Under the pieces are notes generated by a model that saw only the letters and a program-made list of their open reading frames with translations, was not told the origin of the DNA and did not search any database. A DNA stretch of 64,000 nucleotides from Chloracidobacterium sp. GTDB lineage: Bacteria > Acidobacteriota > Blastocatellia > Pyrinomonadales > Pyrinomonadaceae. How positions within the stretch are numbered: the first letter of the stretch is position 1; every line of letters begins with the position of its first letter. Below are positions 12,495 through 20,535 of this stretch, piece after piece. The translations under genes were made by a program, and so were the position numbers. The stretch covers positions 186,001-250,000 of the forward strand of contig JADJRV010000001.1 in the NCBI GenBank assembly GCA_016712045.1, read 5' to 3'.

Positions 12495-14724
12495 ATGTCA
12501 GAACTAAGTTTTGAAGCTAAAAATAAAACTCTTTCGGAAGTACTTTTTTCAACACGAAAATATCAGATTCCGCGATTTCAAAGGCCTTATGCGTGGACGT
12601 CAGACGAAGTATCTCAGTTTTGGGATGACCTCTCTACTAACGATGAGCCGTACTTTATAGGTTCCATAATAGTAAGTAAAGAAAACGAAAAGACTACCGG
12701 TTTTGCCGATGTCATTGACGGTCAACAGCGCATGTTGACGACAACTATCCTGATTTCCGTTCTAAGAGATATAGCTAAGGAACTCGATGTTGAAAGAGCC
12801 AAGCTCTATCAACGGCAAGACATTGCGATTGAAGATAGAGATGGGAAAGAAGCATATCGCATTGTCCCGGACGAGAGTCTTTCGGATTTTTTTCTTAAGT
12901 ACATCCAACAAGACTCTAACGACATTACAAAATCTTCGCCAAGCACGGCCGTTGAAAAACGCGTTAAGGATAATTACATTGATCTAAAAACGAGAGTCGA
13001 ATTAGACCTCAAAAGATTGCAAAGCACGGAACGAAAATTAGAGTTCCTGGATGAAGTTCGGACAAAAATTGCGGACTTGATTGTTATCAACGTAGAGATT
13101 TCTCGCGAGGAAGATGCATACGAAATCTTCGAAACCACCAATGCTCGAGGACTGGAACTCTCTGTTGCAGATCTGCTAAAAAATCTAATCTTCAAGCAAA
13201 TTAAAGCTGATGGTCACAAAGATTTGGCTAGAGACATGTGGCAGGAAATTACTTCTGAAATCGAATCTACAGGGACTGACCTTCGTAAATTTATTCGCTA
13301 CTACTGGATATCCAAATATAGTTTTATTTCAGAGAAAAAGCTCTATCGTGAAATAAAGAAGACTGTCCAAGACTGGCAAGACTTATTACTCGACCTTATC
13401 GACAATGCCCATTGGTATAACAAATTACACGAAGGAAATGAACAAGATTTCGCGGACCTTAAGAATGGTCGAAAGATCTTTAAGTCGGTGCTGGCTCTTC
13501 GCCTAATGCAAATCACGCAATGTCACGTTTTCCTGATGGCAGTCTTAAGGAACATTGACCGTCTCGGAACGGACCCGACGAAAGTAATACAATTCATAGA
13601 GAAATTCTCCTTTCAGTATTCGGCTGTTTGCAAAATGCCCACCAATCGAATTGAGAAGACATTCTCGAAATATGCAATAAAAAGTCGAGTCCACTGTATC
13701 CCAATCTAGGCCGCAAGAAATCCAGGCAAGAATTCAAACTGTATTTCACGAGCTTAAAGCTGAATTGTCCGAATTAGCCCCATCGGAGCAGAGGTTCGTC
13801 GAGGATTTTGGCAAAATTTCTTCGGAATTCTAGAACTCGAGGCTCCTTAATAAATATGTTCTCTCCGAAATTGATACTTATTACAAAAATACGGATGAAC
13901 ACAGGATTGACTTCAATAATGTAAATCTCGAGCATCTCCTTCCCCAAACACCACATAAGGACTGGAATCTAAAGAAGAGTCAAATCAAGGGCTACGTTAA
14001 CAAGTTGGGCAATCTGACATTGTTGTCAAAACGAATCAATTCGTCAGTGCAGAATCTGACGATCGATAAGAAATTGCTTGAGCTTGATAAATCGGAATTG
14101 GCTGTCACCAAAAATGTAGTCGAAAGAATCAAGTCAATTCACTGTTGGAATGAGTCGGCGATTAATCAGCGCCAAGAGGAAATGGCAGAGTTAGGCTTTA
14201 CCGAGATTTGGAATCTTAGTGGTTCTACGAAGAAACCTCAGAATCCGCCAAGAAACCTTAGTACTCCCGCTGCGACGGGAGCAATTTCACAGCAGTCTTC
14301 TTCAGAAGGGACAGAATCGGCCGAACGATCCACAGCCTCAGAGTCCTCAGATTTTGTCGTATACCATAATCCTGACGTGATGGGATATTCAGCAACCGCG
14401 GCTCAACCGTTAAGTGTGGTAACAAATAAGCCGGCGGGCTCTGCTCTGGGCGGTCGTGTGTGGCTGATTACAGGTCAGGGAAATCCGAGGAAATATTATG
14501 TCCGGTCGTGGTTTATCGTGGACGATATTTCATCGGGCAAAGATCGGGGTTTTGAAACCCGTCTAACGGGAACCACAGGAGAGGTATACGATCCCCTAAT
14601 TCCAATAGAAATGGGCGACTGGTGGGATGACTTTCGTAAAAGCCAAGGCAATTTTGCCTTCGGATTTTCTCCTATTAAGAGTTCGGAGACAATTAAACAT
14701 CTAGAATCACTCATCCGACGCTGA
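12495..14724 (+). CDS. DUF262/DUF1524 GmrSD-like nuclease with extra C-terminal domain (frameshifted)
   Basis: Candidate defence nuclease. The DUF262 (ParB/Srx-like) half carries YQIPRFQRPYAWTSDEVSQF, FIGSIIV and the signature DGQQRMLTTTIL near the N-terminus. The DUF1524 HNH half shows NVNLEHLLPQTP and NKLGNLTLLSKRINSS, the expected His and Asn positions. Frames break near 13690 and again near 13830, where EFxNSRLLNKYVLSEID reads across a TAG; between them the protein is coherent. After a Ser/Glu-rich linker a further domain of about 130 residues (YHNPDVMGYS ... GGRVWLITGQGNPRKYYVRS) recalls PUA/EVE-type modified-base readers, an inference from pattern only. In GmrSD systems DUF262 hydrolyses NTP and DUF1524 cuts modified DNA. 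The gene is visibly AT-richer than its neighbours. Confidence 0.78.
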
Positions 14725-14757
14725 ACCGATTGCATCGCCATCAGCCAAATCCAAACG

Positions 14758-15285
14758 TTAATTCGGCCAGAGTTCGAGAGGTGCCCATTTTGTCCAGACG
14801 AAGGCTGCTTCGCCGGGGAGTTCTTCGGTGTTGTCTAGAACGTCGTCATAGGTGAGGCCGTCCCAATCGTCGTCTTCGCCGTAGCCTTGGGAGCGGATGT
14901 CGAGTAATCCCGGGCCGTCGCCGGCGTAGCCATCCATAAATATCATTGCAACTTCGCCGCGTGTGAGCGGGATACCGCCGCCATCTCCGGTTTTCTTTCG
15001 AGCAAGTATCGTTAGTACGACATCGGAGTATGACGGCTCGGGTTTGGTTCTCTTTGGTTTCGTACGTCCGTATCCGCGAATTTCAAGATAGGCAACGTGT
15101 TTTTCGGTCGTGGCGGTAGCCGTCACACGAACGAATTTATCATCGTGTCTTTCACAAGCCGCTTCGATTCCCATGCGTTGCAAGTTCTTTACGGCTGCCC
15201 TGCCGTGGAAATCAGGAAGCCTGCCATTGAAAAGTTCGTAGAGAGTCGCGGTCGGAAAGTATCGTTCGTAGATTCTTGGATTCAT
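14758..15285 (-). CDS. Hypothetical protein in accessory island
   Basis: 175 residues starting MNPRIYERYFPTATLYELFN. The N-terminal part (GRLPDFHGRAAVKNLQRMGI ... ATTEKHVAYLEIRG) looks like a small alpha/beta fold. A basic linker (GRTKPKRTKPEPSYSD) follows, then an acidic C-terminal half (YGEDDDWDGLTYDDVLDNTE). No signal peptide, membrane helix or catalytic motif is recognised. Convergent with the nuclease gene, 33 bases between stops. Confidence 0.55.
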   Translation of the reverse strand: MNPRIYERYFPTATLYELFNGRLPDFHGRAAVKNLQRMGIEAACERHDDKFVRVTATATTEKHVAYLEIRGYGRTKPKRTKPEPSYSDVVLTILARKKTGDGGGIPLTRGEVAMIFMDGYAGDGPGLLDIRSQGYGEDDDWDGLTYDDVLDNTEELPGEAAFVWTKWAPLELWPN

Positions 15286-15340
15286 TAACCAACAACTTAT
15301 CGGTCACGTGGAAATAGTCCAAATTCGACTATCCGGAGTT

Positions 15341-15559
15341 TTAGCCACGAATTACACGAATGTCACGAATGGAGGAGCGAAGGCCGGCTTTCCAGAGGGC
15401 TTTGCGGAGGGTGAGCTCGGGCACTCCCACCACCCCGTCCGCGAAACGCGTCCACCCCTCCTCAGGCAGGAGGGGAGCTATTTGGGCGCGGTTGGCACTC
15501 ATGACGCGCGAGACGGCTTCGTTCTTTGGCGTGGGTGATCGTATGTCGCGAGAGTACAT
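15341..15559 (-). pseudogene. Remnant of a Vsr-type DNA mismatch endonuclease
   Basis: The frame from the ATG at 15559 reads SPTPKNEAVSRVMSANRA, then 17-21 residues encoded by the CACCCCGTCC repeat, then VPELTLRKALWKAGLR. The two flanks match the start of very-short-patch repair (Vsr) endonucleases, where a KNTxPE motif normally joins MSxxR to PELxLRxALWxAGLR. The gene then stops inside a second repeat (ATTCGTGACATTCGTG and following, SIRDIRVIRG). The catalytic core, including the downstream metal and zinc ligands, is missing, so it must be inactive. It lies directly downstream of the ATPase gene on the same strand. Confidence 0.6.
15429..15479. repeat. CACCCCGTCC hairpin repeat, copy A (inside vsr remnant)
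   Basis: Shares 33 bases with copy B, beginning ACCACCCCGTCCGCGAAACG, then a hairpin CCCCTCCT / AGGAGGGG, then GAGCT. It is inserted in frame in the vsr remnant. Confidence 0.85.
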
Positions 15560-15571
15560 GGAAAGATTTTA

Positions 15572-15606
15572 GCAGTCAGTAGCCGGTAGTCAGTAGTCAG
15601 CAGTGG
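15572..15606. repeat. CAGTAGTC heptamer-like repeat
   Basis: CAGTCAGTAGCCGGTAGTCA and the following CAGTAGTCAGCAGT are the reverse complement type of the GACTACY array at 11316-11360. Noncoding, between the vsr remnant and the ATPase gene. Confidence 0.6.
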
Positions 15607-15620
15607 GAATCCGGAGATCT

Positions 15621-15673
15621 ACCACCCCGTCCGCGAAACGCGTCCACCCCTCCGCCTGGCAAGGCGGGGAGCT
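15621..15673. repeat. CACCCCGTCC hairpin repeat, copy B
   Basis: Same 33-base head as copy A, followed by a different hairpin (CCGCC / GGCGG instead of CCTCCT / AGGAGG) that keeps the pairing, then GGAGCT. Compensatory change in the stem suggests the fold matters. It sits just 3' of the ATPase gene and could act as its transcript end. Confidence 0.85.
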
Positions 15674-15689
15674 TTATGAGCCCACCCGC

Positions 15690-16979
15690 TTACGCAGGCG
15701 GTTCTGCCTCTAGGTAGCGGACGATGGTGGTTTTGCTGAGGTTTAGGCGGCGGGCGATGGCGCGTTGGGAGACGCCTGTGGCGGCGAGGCGGCGGGCTTC
15801 GGTTATTAGGCTCTCGCGGGCGTCGGAGATCTCGGCGGCGGGGCGGGTGAGGTGTTCGTATTCGTCGGAGAGGCGTTCGAAGGCAAATTTGAGAAAGCCG
15901 CGCTGTTTGACCAGGCGGCAGGTGATGACGTTGTCGGTGCCGTGGGTGAGGGCGGCTCCGCGTGATTTGATCTGTTTGATATAGCGTACGTCGCGGTCGC
16001 TGTGATCGCGGCCGATGCAAAAGATGGTGTCGGCAAAATTGGACAGCATCTTGCTGCCCTGCAGATCGTTGACGGTGAGCGTGTCGCGAAACGCGCGTTT
16101 TGGCGTGTGGGCGAGCACGAGTATCGAGAGCCCGGCTTCTTTTTTGAGAGATTCGAGAGCTTTCATCAGACGGGACGCGGCAGTAGCGTTTGACGTGGAT
16201 GCCGCGAGATAGGTCAGGTTGTCGATGATGAGGATTTTGGTATTTGGGTGCGTATAGGGCAGGTTTGCTACGGAATCGCCAAAAAGCTGGGTGATCGTTT
16301 TATAGCCCTCGGGCAGTGGGCCTTCCCAATCGGGCGTGACGCGGGCGAACCATTCTTTTGACGGGAAACGGTGCCGGCCATAATAACGGCCATTTCGAAC
16401 GCCGGTCGAATAGCGTTCGGCAAACTGGGCACGGGTCAGCTCGAAATCGACGTAGAGGACGGGGAGCGGTTCGGCGTCGTTGCGAAGCGGGATGAGTGCG
16501 ATCGGATGGGGCTGGATCGGGATTCGAAATTTGGCGAGAGAACCACTCCCTACCGGTCGTGTTTCCGCCTTTCTTTCATCTTCAGGAGGCACACTCCCTG
16601 CAGCCCGCGTTTCCGCCTCTGTGACCTCTGTGTTCTCTGTGGCTGAAAATACTGACTTCCCGCGGGCAATGGCGTCGCCGATCTGGGTGGCGAGGATGCT
16701 TTTGCCGATGCCGGTGTCGGCGAAGAGGATCGCTAGTTCGCCTTCGCGAAAGAGATCGCCGAATAGGGCTCGCGGCGGGACCTCGCCGTCGGCGTTGTCG
16801 AAAACTTCGTTAGCGTCTTCGACCGCCAGAGCCGTGCCGTCAAACAGGTCGCGGGCATTGTCTTTGCGGTATTTGTCGATCTGCTTGCGGCGTTCGCGGC
16901 TTTCTCGCGTGTCGCTGCCGTCCCAGCCGGTGGCGGATGCATAACGGTCAGTATCGTAGTTGTCTTCGTGATCGATCAT
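15690..16979 (-). CDS. RepA/DnaB-like AAA (RecA-fold) ATPase with C-terminal HTH
   Basis: About 429 residues from MIDHEDNYDTDRYASATG; I prefer ATG 16979 because upstream codons look untranslated. Walker A is FADTGIGKSILATQ, the Walker B region is TKILIIDNLTYLAAS, and LSILVLAHTPKR and KMLSNFADTIFCIGRDH follow, as in the AAA_25/RepA family of hexameric helicase-like ATPases from plasmids and phages. The C-terminus LAATGVSQRAIARRLNLSKT is a resolvase-type helix-turn-helix. Between Walker A and the next core strand lies a stretch of about 33 residues encoded by dispersed repeats (16544-16643), including SATENTEVTEAETRAAG. Such ATPases usually belong to integrated elements; no integrase or origin is seen nearby. 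Confidence 0.75.
   Translation of the reverse strand: MIDHEDNYDTDRYASATGWDGSDTRESRERRKQIDKYRKDNARDLFDGTALAVEDANEVFDNADGEVPPRALFGDLFREGELAILFADTGIGKSILATQIGDAIARGKSVFSATENTEVTEAETRAAGSVPPEDERKAETRPVGSGSLAKFRIPIQPHPIALIPLRNDAEPLPVLYVDFELTRAQFAERYSTGVRNGRYYGRHRFPSKEWFARVTPDWEGPLPEGYKTITQLFGDSVANLPYTHPNTKILIIDNLTYLAASTSNATAASRLMKALESLKKEAGLSILVLAHTPKRAFRDTLTVNDLQGSKMLSNFADTIFCIGRDHSDRDVRYIKQIKSRGAALTHGTDNVITCRLVKQRGFLKFAFERLSDEYEHLTRPAAEISDARESLITEARRLAATGVSQRAIARRLNLSKTTIVRYLEAEPPA
16544..16643. repeat. Repeat cluster inside the ATPase coding sequence (27-base pair plus CACAGAG element)
   Basis: Two 27-base copies (16544-16570 and 16592-16618) match at 22 positions; both begin CACTCCCT and end TTTCCGCCT. 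They abut a CACAGAG element (CCTCTGTGACCTCTGTGTTC, 16616-16643). The reading frame stays open through all of it. Confidence 0.8.
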
Positions 16980-17193
16980 CGGGTTGAGTGTTTTATTATA
17001 TGTAACAGATGTTGCAGGGATTGTCAAGTGTTGCACAGGTGGAACAGGCAATGTTAGAAAGAACCAATTCACAATGCCCCACCATGTATGAGGGGAGTTT
17101 TTGGTCAATTTAATTTATTGGTATTGCCAATTTGCGGGCGTGACGCTTGTCACTGTAGTTCAGCTTAGATATCATTGAAGATTGGTTTATCAA

Positions 17194-17221
17194 TGCAGAG
17201 TGCAGAATGCACAATGCACAA
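17194..17221. repeat. Heptamer array TGCAGAR / TGCACAA
   Basis: Four contiguous 7-base units in the gap between the ATPase and citrate synthase genes (17109-17291). Nothing else is seen in that gap apart from a weak AGGA ahead of the citrate synthase start. Confidence 0.75.
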
Positions 17222-17291
17222 TTGAAAGTCGGAAAACGTTTGAGTTGATGACGAGCATCAAATAACAGAGATAGGAACGGTTAATAGATAA

Positions 17292-18431
17292 ATGAGCACA
17301 GGAACAGAATCTTCGGCGGCGGCAGCGGGGCTAAGGGGCGTGGTTGCGGCACAGAGTTCGATCGGCGACGTTAACGGCGAACAGGGTATTTTAATTTATC
17401 AGGGCTACGATATTCACGATCTGGCCGAGCACGCGACGTTTGAAGAGGTCGTGTATCTGCTGTGGCACGGTAATTTGCCGACGCAGGCTGAGCTGGATAC
17501 GCTCAAGGCCGAGCTGCGGGCTAATTACGAAGTGCCGGCACAGGTCATCGAGCTGATGAAACAGTTCCCTAAGACCGCCGACCCGATGGACGTGCTGCGA
17601 ACAAGTGTTTCGGCTCTCGATTTCTTTGACCCCGCCGGACACGGCACCGACCGTGAGAACGCCACGCGTGCCGCGACCAAGATCACCGGCCAGATCGGCA
17701 CGATCGCGGCGGCTTGGGATCGCATCCGCAATGGCAAAGATGTCATTTCTCCGGATACGAGCCTTGGTATCGCTGAGAATTTTCTTTATATGTTGAACGG
17801 CGAACGGCCGGATGCCGATGAGGCACGGATGTTTGACGTGTGTCTGATATTGCACGCGGATCATGAGCTTAACGCTTCGACGTTTACGACACGCGTCGTT
17901 GCCGGCACGCTGGCGGATATGTACGGCTGCGTCACGGCGGGCATTGCCGCTCTTGCGGGGCCGCTGCACGGCGGTGCGAATACGGCTGTGATGAAGATGC
18001 TCATCGAGATCGGCGAACCGGATAAGGTCGATGGCTGGCTCGAAAAGGCTCTCGAAGAAAAACGCAAGATCATGGGCATCGGCCACGCCGTTTACAAAAC
18101 CGAAGACCCGCGTGCCACTTGGCTGCGTCGTTATTCGAAGCACATGGCCGACAAAACGGGCACTTCGAAATGGTACGAGATGTCGCAGCGGATCGAAAAT
18201 CTGATGCTTGAGAAAAAAGGCATGCATCCAAACGTCGATTTTTACTCGGCTTCGACCTATTACCTGATGGACATCGCTCTCGATATGTACACGCCGATCT
18301 TCGCCGTCAGCCGCATCTCAGGCTGGACCGGCCACATCCTCGAACAATACGCCAACAACAAACTCATCCGCCCCCGCGCCGAATATATCGGTGAGCGAGA
18401 TCGGAAATATGTGGCGATCGGCGAAAGATAG
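17292..18431 (+). CDS. gltA: Citrate synthase
   Basis: 379 residues; condenses oxaloacetate and acetyl-CoA at entry to the TCA cycle. The catalytic triad is visible: His226 in GPLHGGANTA, His265 in GIGHAVYKTEDPR and Asp316 in HPNVDFYSA. GWTGHILEQ and the arginine-rich C-terminal region (RPRAEYIG) also fit. The length matches the shorter, Gram-positive/archaeal-type citrate synthases, a group that also includes 2-methylcitrate synthases; there are no prp genes nearby, so citrate synthase is the better call. Intact, alone in its transcription unit, with a clear terminator after it. Confidence 0.95.
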   Translation: MSTGTESSAAAAGLRGVVAAQSSIGDVNGEQGILIYQGYDIHDLAEHATFEEVVYLLWHGNLPTQAELDTLKAELRANYEVPAQVIELMKQFPKTADPMDVLRTSVSALDFFDPAGHGTDRENATRAATKITGQIGTIAAAWDRIRNGKDVISPDTSLGIAENFLYMLNGERPDADEARMFDVCLILHADHELNASTFTTRVVAGTLADMYGCVTAGIAALAGPLHGGANTAVMKMLIEIGEPDKVDGWLEKALEEKRKIMGIGHAVYKTEDPRATWLRRYSKHMADKTGTSKWYEMSQRIENLMLEKKGMHPNVDFYSASTYYLMDIALDMYTPIFAVSRISGWTGHILEQYANNKLIRPRAEYIGERDRKYVAIGER

Positions 18432-18471
18432 AGTTAAAGCAAAAGTAAAAAGGCAAAAGGCAAAATTAAGA

Positions 18472-18497
18472 GGCTCCGGGTGACCGGGGCCTTTTTT
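18472..18497 (+). terminator. Rho-independent terminator of gltA
   Basis: GGCTCCGG (18473-18480 region) pairs with CCGGGGCC across a GTGA loop, followed by seven T's. Confidence 0.85.
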
Positions 18498-18629
18498 TGT
18501 TTCGCCTAAAGGCGGGGCTTCAAACTTCATAAAAACTTCTTGCCTTTCTCCGCCGGGTAGATTATTCTTATAATACTGTTTCACAGATGCAACATCTTGC
18601 CGCCTTCGGTATTGCGAAACTGACTTTAA

Positions 18630-19280
18630 ATGCAGCATTTGAGCCTGGTAAAAAGCCTTTCGCATTTGCGGGAGGAGCAAAAGCACATCGAGGAAATATC
18701 GCTCGACGGTTTTGGCATGTCGGTGACGCGGGGGGCGATAACCGAGATCGTGGGCGGGGCGAGTACGGGGAAAACGGGGTTTTCACTCGCGCTGCTTTCA
18801 CGGCTTACGTCCGACGGCGAGATCTGTGCGGTCGTCGATGCGGGGCATGGGTTTGATCCTGTGACGGCTCAGATGGCAGGTGTTGTGCTCGAAGATCTGT
18901 TGTGGATCCGGTGCGGAAATGATGTCGAAAAAGCGTTCATAGCCGCCGACTATTTGGTGCAGGCAAAAGGGTTTGGGTGCATCTGGCTAAATCTCGGCGG
19001 GCTTTCGCGATCGCAATTGCGGATGGTGCCGCGGTCGTATTGGTTTCGCTATCGCACGCGGATCAAAGAAACGCCGACCGTGCTGCTCGTCACCGCCGCT
19101 GAGTCTCTGGTGGGCTCGGCATCGCACGGATCATATACTTTTGAGCGGGACAAGACGGTGTGGTCGGGCGGCGGCAAGTTCAAACTGCTGCGCGAGTTTC
19201 ACATCAGCCTCACCTCACGCAAAGGCTCATACGGGCCGCCGCTGCGGGCAAAAATGGAGTTTGACTACACCGATGGCTAG
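18630..19280 (+). CDS. imuA: ImuA-like RecA-fold protein of the mutagenesis cassette
   Basis: 216 residues. A RecA-like P-loop (IVGGASTGKTGFSLALLSRL, residues about 40-59) follows an N-terminal helical segment; the Walker B-like strand (GFGCIWLNLGGLS) and the ETPTVLLVTAAESLVGS strand are in the usual order. It is the first gene of imuA-imuB-dnaE2: its stop overlaps the imuB start (ATGGCTAG), which indicates translational coupling. In other bacteria this cassette carries out damage-induced translesion synthesis, and ImuA proteins are accessory RecA relatives. A TATAAT box lies at 18569-18574. I could not identify an SOS operator by eye. Confidence 0.8.
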   Translation: MQHLSLVKSLSHLREEQKHIEEISLDGFGMSVTRGAITEIVGGASTGKTGFSLALLSRLTSDGEICAVVDAGHGFDPVTAQMAGVVLEDLLWIRCGNDVEKAFIAADYLVQAKGFGCIWLNLGGLSRSQLRMVPRSYWFRYRTRIKETPTVLLVTAAESLVGSASHGSYTFERDKTVWSGGGKFKLLREFHISLTSRKGSYGPPLRAKMEFDYTDG

Positions 19281-20535
19281 ATCGTATGCGTGCATAATTT
19301 CGCCGGATGTAAAGCGGGACAAAGACGCTCTTGTCGCGGCGGCGCGCGAATTTGCGTATTCGATCGAGGTGCTCGACGACGGCATTTTGTTTGACGTGAG
19401 CGGGCTCGAACGCCTCATCGGCAAGCCGGATAAGATCGCACAAAAAATACTAGCGGAATTAGAACGACGCAAACTCCGCGGCAGCGTCGCCGTCGCAGGA
19501 ACGGTCGATACGGCCATTTTGCTGGCACGGCAAAAGGGTGACGGAGAGCACACTGCGACTGAACCGGATGCGTTCGAGCAGCTTCCGTTACGCAACCTCG
19601 ACATTGGCCAAGACACGCTCAATGTTTTCAGCGACCTTGGGATCCGCAGCGTCCAAGATCTGCTGGCGATACCGCGTGCGGATCTGATCGGGCGTTATGG
19701 GCGTGAATTTCAGGACGTGATCGACACGATCGAACAGCGTGGTGCGTCGTTCATCACGCCAAATGTAAAAGACAGCAATGTCGAGTGGAGCTTTGACCTC
19801 GACCAGTCGGTCGAAAATTTTGAGCAGCTGATATTTGTGCTCAACCACGGCCTCGAACGTCTGCTGGCGGAGGTCGAGCATTGCGGTTTTAGCACGGAGC
19901 ATCTCGATCTGCTTTTCAAACTAAAAAACCGGACGGAGAAAAGCTACGAGATAAAAACGTCGTTTCCGACGCTCGACCGGACGTTTTGGTTAAAGCTCAT
20001 CAATCTCCGTGCAGCCCTCGACCCGCCCGAGGCCGACATCGTGTCGGTAAAAACGACCGCACATTTTACACATCCGCGTCCGGCCCAAAAGGGATTATAT
20101 GCCGTATCCCGCCCCGAGCCCGAAAGCCTGTTGCTGACGGTCAATAAGTTAAAAAAACTGGTCGGCGAGACACACGTCGGTGTGCCCATACTGCTCAACC
20201 AGCGGCTCGCTGAGCCGTTCAACCTCGACGCCGATGCCGTGCCTGCGGGACGCGAAAAGATGGATGCGTCAAGCGTTGATCCGATAATTGCGTTCCACTA
20301 TTATCGCCCGCCGCTCCGGGCCGAAGTTTTAGTTCGCGACGGCCGTCTCGTCTTTATCAAAACCCATCATTTCAGCGGCCACGTGCTCGAATATAGCGGC
20401 GTTTGGAAATCAAATTCCAAATGGTGGGAAAGCCTCTGGAAAACACAGGAATGGGACATCGAGGTCGAGGGGCACGGCATCTATCGTCTGCTCAAGGCCG
20501 GGAAAGAGTGGTTTCTGACCGGGGAATACGACTGA
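19273..20535 (+). CDS. imuB: ImuB, Y-family DNA polymerase-like protein
   Basis: 420 residues from ATG 19273, overlapping the imuA stop. The Y-family fold is recognisable from FDVSGLERLIGKPDKIAQKI and the helix-hairpin-helix segment LGIRSVQDLLAIPRADLIGR followed by the little-finger region. The N-terminal strand that normally carries the first catalytic Asp (FxxxD) reads ACIISPDVKRD, and the canonical SxDE motif is absent, so the protein is probably catalytically inactive and acts as an adaptor, as known for mycobacterial ImuB. The C-terminal PFNLDADAVP and YRPPLRAEVLVRDGRL stretch is typical of ImuB. Its stop overlaps the dnaE2 start (TGATG-type overlap). Confidence 0.85.
   Translation: MARSYACIISPDVKRDKDALVAAAREFAYSIEVLDDGILFDVSGLERLIGKPDKIAQKILAELERRKLRGSVAVAGTVDTAILLARQKGDGEHTATEPDAFEQLPLRNLDIGQDTLNVFSDLGIRSVQDLLAIPRADLIGRYGREFQDVIDTIEQRGASFITPNVKDSNVEWSFDLDQSVENFEQLIFVLNHGLERLLAEVEHCGFSTEHLDLLFKLKNRTEKSYEIKTSFPTLDRTFWLKLINLRAALDPPEADIVSVKTTAHFTHPRPAQKGLYAVSRPEPESLLLTVNKLKKLVGETHVGVPILLNQRLAEPFNLDADAVPAGREKMDASSVDPIIAFHYYRPPLRAEVLVRDGRLVFIKTHHFSGHVLEYSGVWKSNSKWWESLWKTQEWDIEVEGHGIYRLLKAGKEWFLTGEYD

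Noticed and set aside
15429..15673. Two spaced direct repeats that might be a short CRISPR array
   Set aside because: Only two copies, different 3' halves, 160 bases between them and a coding remnant in the gap; no cas genes.
17109..17291. tRNA or small RNA gene in the gap before gltA
   Set aside because: No cloverleaf, T-loop sequence or terminator; the gap holds a heptamer array.
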